From: Nitrospinota bacterium
Lineage (GTDB): Bacteria; Nitrospinota; Nitrospinia; UBA9942
NCBI GenBank assembly: GCA_016200365.1
Contig: JACQEW010000337.1
Coordinates: forward strand, 1 to 7,961
Direction of reading: 5' to 3'
Length of the DNA: 7,961 bases
How positions within the stretch are numbered: the stretch's first letter is position 1; every line of letters starts with the position of its first letter. The notes under the pieces were generated by a model. It saw nothing but the letters and a program-made list of their open reading frames with translations, was not told where the DNA came from and ran no database searches. Of this stretch, positions 5,992-7,961 are shown one piece after another. Position numbers and translations under genes: made by a program.

Positions 5992-6968
5992 AAGACGGCG
6001 TTGACTTCTCAAACATAGCTCCTATGCTTGAGAAGGCGTTATCAGAAAAGAACGAGAGTGTCCAGAGAGATGTTCTATATTCGCTTGTATTTTTCTATGT
6101 AAACAGCAGAAACTGGGAAAAGACCGACTGGCTGTTTGAAAAATTCGCAGAAAACGATGAAATTAAATCAACTATTTTTATCCATGCCTTTGCCGTTTCT
6201 TTGATAAGCAAGCATAACGATGACAAAGAATTAATCTCAAGACTTGTAAGCGCATTAACCGATAAGAGTAAGGAAATACGCGACTCTGTTGCCGAGATAT
6301 TAGGAAAGGCTAAGGCTGAATTAAACATAACTGCGAGCAAAGAGGCAATAAAAAATATTGTATGCGCGCTTGAGGAGGACGAGAAGAGAGACAATATTCT
6401 TGAATATCTATACTATTTTTCCGAAATAAAAGAAAATGCAGAACTCCTGCTTACCCTATTGAAAAAGGTAAAATCCGATCAAAAAATCAGCCTTCTAATA
6501 AAAACATGCGAAGAAGTGTTAAACGGAAAACATATTCGCTCGTGCAATATATGCAAATACCTGCCAAGACACAAATATTACGAATCAGTGGATGAGAAAT
6601 CGAAGAAGCTGCTGTTAAAACTATATCCAAAAATCAGCGAAGAAACTACATACAGTCTAAGCAAATGCCCAGAGTGTGGAAATTACTATAAATACTCCTA
6701 TAGTTATGAATACGAATCCCCGTTTGATGGAGGACGCAGAGTTGATACTACTACACTAGAAAGACTTGCACCCACTGAGCTATTAAAAGAACTTAAGGGC
6801 ATGGAGTTGGAGCAGTACAAGGCTGATTATGAGCGGATTATAGAAAAACAAAAAAGCAATCTGTTTAGTCTGGAGAGATACATAAGAGAGGACGCCGCCC
6901 GTGCTTTGGAGCTGCTTAACTTAACTATAGATCAGAATGACTTCGATCGAAAACTGTCCAGTCTGTAA
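5961..6968 (+). CDS. HEAT-like repeat and zinc-ribbon-like protein, C-terminal part of the frameshifted TMEM43/HEAT frame
   Basis: This frame continues the previous one after one restored A: NAATALYWAVEDGVDFSNIA reads straight through, although the first ATG here is 6024. The repaired product would be 911 residues. Residues about 577-765 are helical repeats; EDGVDFSNIAPMLEKAL with FFYVN mirrors EDGEDISPVVESLKKLF with YYVN about 168 residues earlier. A four-cysteine zinc-ribbon-like module follows: CNIC (C771, C774) and CPECG (C812, C815), then YYKYSYSYEYE, a variable linker and LERLAPTELLKEL. The end is helical (SLERYIREDAARALELL). Such modules usually mediate protein contacts; I cannot name a substrate. 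The last 32 bases overlap the next gene, whose frame is the convincing one there, so the native end may have been lost or be a genuine overlap. This part could instead be an independent gene starting near 5388 (MDKMEFEKNRKML). Confidence 0.75.
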   Translation, partial: NAATALYWAVEDGVDFSNIAPMLEKALSEKNESVQRDVLYSLVFFYVNSRNWEKTDWLFEKFAENDEIKSTIFIHAFAVSLISKHNDDKELISRLVSALTDKSKEIRDSVAEILGKAKAELNITASKEAIKNIVCALEEDEKRDNILEYLYYFSEIKENAELLLTLLKKVKSDQKISLLIKTCEEVLNGKHIRSCNICKYLPRHKYYESVDEKSKKLLLKLYPKISEETTYSLSKCPECGNYYKYSYSYEYESPFDGGRRVDTTTLERLAPTELLKELKGMELEQYKADYERIIEKQKSNLFSLERYIREDAARALELLNLTIDQNDFDRKLSSL

Positions 6969-7273
6969 AAATTTGAAAGACACAGAGACTTCTTTTGCCC
7001 AGTACGATAGGCCGGGGGAAGATCGACCATTGCCAAAAGAAAGCGCAAAACTCGCACCAATCCGTGAACTCAAAACCTACGACGAAAAAAAACGGTCACG
7101 TCAAAATCTGCCCAATGTGTGAAACTTGTTACCATTATCAATGGTCACACGAATATTTAGTGAATGGCGATGATGAAGAAGAAACCCTGACGCGGCTCAC
7201 TCCGGAAGAATCGAAAAAATTCGCAAAAATTTGGAAAGAAAATTGTAAAAAAAAGAGTGACCAAAAAAATTAA
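6937..7273 (+). CDS. Small zinc-ribbon-like protein, frameshifted
   Basis: Read with one A removed from the eight-A run at 7085-7092, this gives a 111-residue protein starting MTSIENCPVCKNL. C7 and C10 form one knuckle and C58 and C61 (KICPMCE) the second, followed by CYHYQWSHEYL, an acidic linker NGDDEEE and LTRLTPEESKKF, ending in a lysine-rich tail. This is the same layout as the end of the preceding frame and of the first gene in the window, so it is a stand-alone version of that domain. As written, the N-terminal frame stops at 7122 (LPNV) and the second half is reachable only in another frame. The ATG overlaps the preceding frame by 32 bases and has no clear Shine-Dalgarno. Function is unknown; zinc binding is inferred from the four cysteines. 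Confidence 0.65.
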
Positions 7274-7369
7274 CGGCTAGGGCACCAAAGAATTGAATCA
7301 GTAAGACCGGATTGCCTAAAGTCCCGGGCGAGTGTAGCATCACCTCGACAAAACTTTTCAAAGATTTTT

Positions 7370-7699
7370 ATGAGGAAAAAGGAGGGTATGTTAAATAAGC
7401 CGCTTGAACTTCAGGAAGACCTGACAGATTATCAGAAGTCATGCAGGAAACGATGGGCAGCACTAATTCGTAAGATTTATGAGGTAGACCCATTGGTCTG
7501 TCCAAAATGTGGGGCAACTATGAAAATCGTCTCCGCTATTGAAGACGATATAACAATCCATAAGATTCTCTCTCATCTGGAGTTACTCTATGCACCAACC
7601 CGTTCCCCACCGCCTGTCCTCACAATTCCATGGGAAAAGGAGTCCAACTATTTTTCAGACTACATCCCGGATATTGAGGTTTATTGCAGGGATATTTGA
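7370..7699 (+). pseudogene. IS91-like transposase, C-terminal fragment
   Basis: The 109-residue frame starts RKKEG and carries KRWAALIRKIYEVDPLVCPK followed by CGATMKIVSAIED, then KILSHLELL and a proline-rich stretch. This matches the C-terminal end of many IS91/IS801-type (Y2, HUH rolling-circle) transposases, where 'W-A-x-L-I-x-K-I-Y-E-V-D-P-L-x-C-P-x-C-x-G-x-M-x-I-I-x-F-I-E-D' is typical. The N-terminal zinc finger and the HUH and double-tyrosine catalytic part are absent. Upstream in the same frame (7274-7369) there is no transposase-like sequence, so the truncation lies close to 7370 and the fragment cannot transpose by itself. It sits about 96 bases after the small zinc-ribbon gene, marking a recombination scar. 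The internal GGAGG at 7381-7385 is too close to the ATG at 7388 to act as its ribosome site. Confidence 0.8.
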
Positions 7700-7772
7700 G
7701 AGAAACGAAGAAATATCAAAAATCACTAACAGGGGAGTTCTATCTGAAATCTAATGTTTTTTTATTTTATGA

Positions 7773-7792
7773 CACACTCCATCACACTCCAA
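7773..7792. repeat. 10-bp imperfect tandem duplication
   Basis: CACACTCCAT is followed directly by CACACTCCAA, a 9-of-10 match. It lies just after a T-rich stretch, downstream of the transposase fragment. Only two units are present, so it is not a larger array. Confidence 0.6.
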
Positions 7793-7797
7793 CACAT

Positions 7798-7826
7798 AAG
7801 TATAGATGTGGGGTATCCCCTTACTT
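7798..7826. repeat. Bulged hairpin with GGGG/CCCC core
   Basis: AAGTA (7798-7802) can pair with TACTT (7822-7826), and inside it GGGG (7810-7813) pairs with CCCC (7817-7820) across TAT. A seven-base bulge on the left arm weakens the structure. Its location 3' of an IS91-like transposase makes an origin-type hairpin conceivable. Confidence 0.3.
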
Positions 7827-7915
7827 CCCAAATAACCTGAAATTCCCCAAATTTTTCGCCTGTCTTAGAAGAAATGACACTGCTGAATAGAATGGTATTA
7901 TAGATTTGCTTTTGG

Positions 7916-7930
7916 GTAGGATAATCCTAC
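7916..7930. repeat. 7-bp inverted repeat with one-base spacer
   Basis: GTAGGAT (7916-7922) and ATCCTAC (7924-7930) are exact inverse complements around a single A. The compact symmetry fits a dimeric repressor operator or an element-end palindrome rather than an RNA hairpin, whose loop would be too small without fraying. No gene follows within the window, so its target is unseen. Confidence 0.5.
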
Positions 7931-7961
7931 AACAGCTTATTGAGCCGCCAAGATATATTAT

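Larger units (their letters stand above)
7700..7961. other. Non-coding tail, possible remnant of the IS91-like element's right end
   Basis: No convincing gene is seen in these 262 bases. The sequence holds a T-run (7757-7763), a 10-base tandem repeat (7773-7792), a GGGG/CCCC hairpin (7810-7820) and a 7-base inverted repeat (7916-7930). Rolling-circle IS91-type elements carry their origin (oriIS), often with a hairpin, downstream of the transposase, so this region could retain one. A 68-codon frame at 7684-7890 shows no domain and overlaps the transposase end; its final ACLRRND is reminiscent of translated dispersed intergenic repeats. Confidence 0.3.

Noticed and set aside
7381..7390. GGAGG as a ribosome site for an internal start at 7388
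   Set aside because: Only two bases separate it from the ATG, and the preceding RKKEG residues belong to the conserved transposase C-terminus.
7684..7890. 68-codon ORF after the transposase fragment
   Set aside because: No domain or ribosome site, it overlaps the transposase end, and the sequence looks like translated non-coding repeat.
7700..7961. CRISPR array or tRNA gene
   Set aside because: Only a two-unit 10-bp repeat is present, with no spacer-repeat periodicity and no cloverleaf or CCA-type acceptor seen.

Overview
This looks like a bacterial accessory region, probably from an environmental or metagenome-derived assembly. Every gene I can support lies on the + strand. The strand is shared but the composition is not. 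Most of the window is AT-rich: I counted 15 G/C of 60 in 4801-4860, 21 of 60 in 6301-6360 and 23 of 60 in 1561-1620. A block at about 2808-4153 is clearly GC-rich (36 of 60 in 2881-2940), prefers CTC leucine and GCG alanine codons, and would fit a Chloroflexota-like donor. Only one gene (1025-2761) has a textbook Shine-Dalgarno. The genes resemble different lineages, so I cannot name one host, and a chimeric contig or a heavily transferred locus must both be considered.

Layout: (1) 3-293, the 3' end of a gene whose tail resembles a zinc-ribbon-like family. (2) 388-879, an unknown protein with one membrane segment and a PH/GRAM-like cytosolic part. (3) 1025-2761, an orphan protein with about seven membrane segments and a beta-sandwich-like C-terminus. 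(4) 2808-4153, a CBS-domain manganese-dependent family II inorganic pyrophosphatase split by a one-base frameshift near 3131. (5) 4234-6968, a TMEM43-like membrane protein running into helical HEAT-like repeats and a four-cysteine zinc-ribbon-like tail, interrupted by a one-base frameshift in an A-run at 5956-5962. (6) 6937-7273, a small stand-alone zinc-ribbon-like protein, also frameshifted, in an A-run at 7085-7092. (7) 7370-7699, the C-terminal zinc-ribbon end of an IS91-like transposase with its catalytic part missing. (8) 7700-7961, non-coding sequence with small repeats and an inverted repeat.

No shared pathway is evident. The strongest unexplained signal is a sequence pattern of the form CPxxGxYYxY, followed by an acidic or variable stretch and R(L/F)(T/A)(P/A)xE, at three separate places (the first gene, the end of the TMEM43/HEAT frame, and the small gene). 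The second is the apparent TMEM43-HEAT-zinc ribbon architecture. Three single-base frameshifts in about 4 kb, two of them in A homopolymers, suggest consensus errors or gene decay and should be settled before any biological reading.
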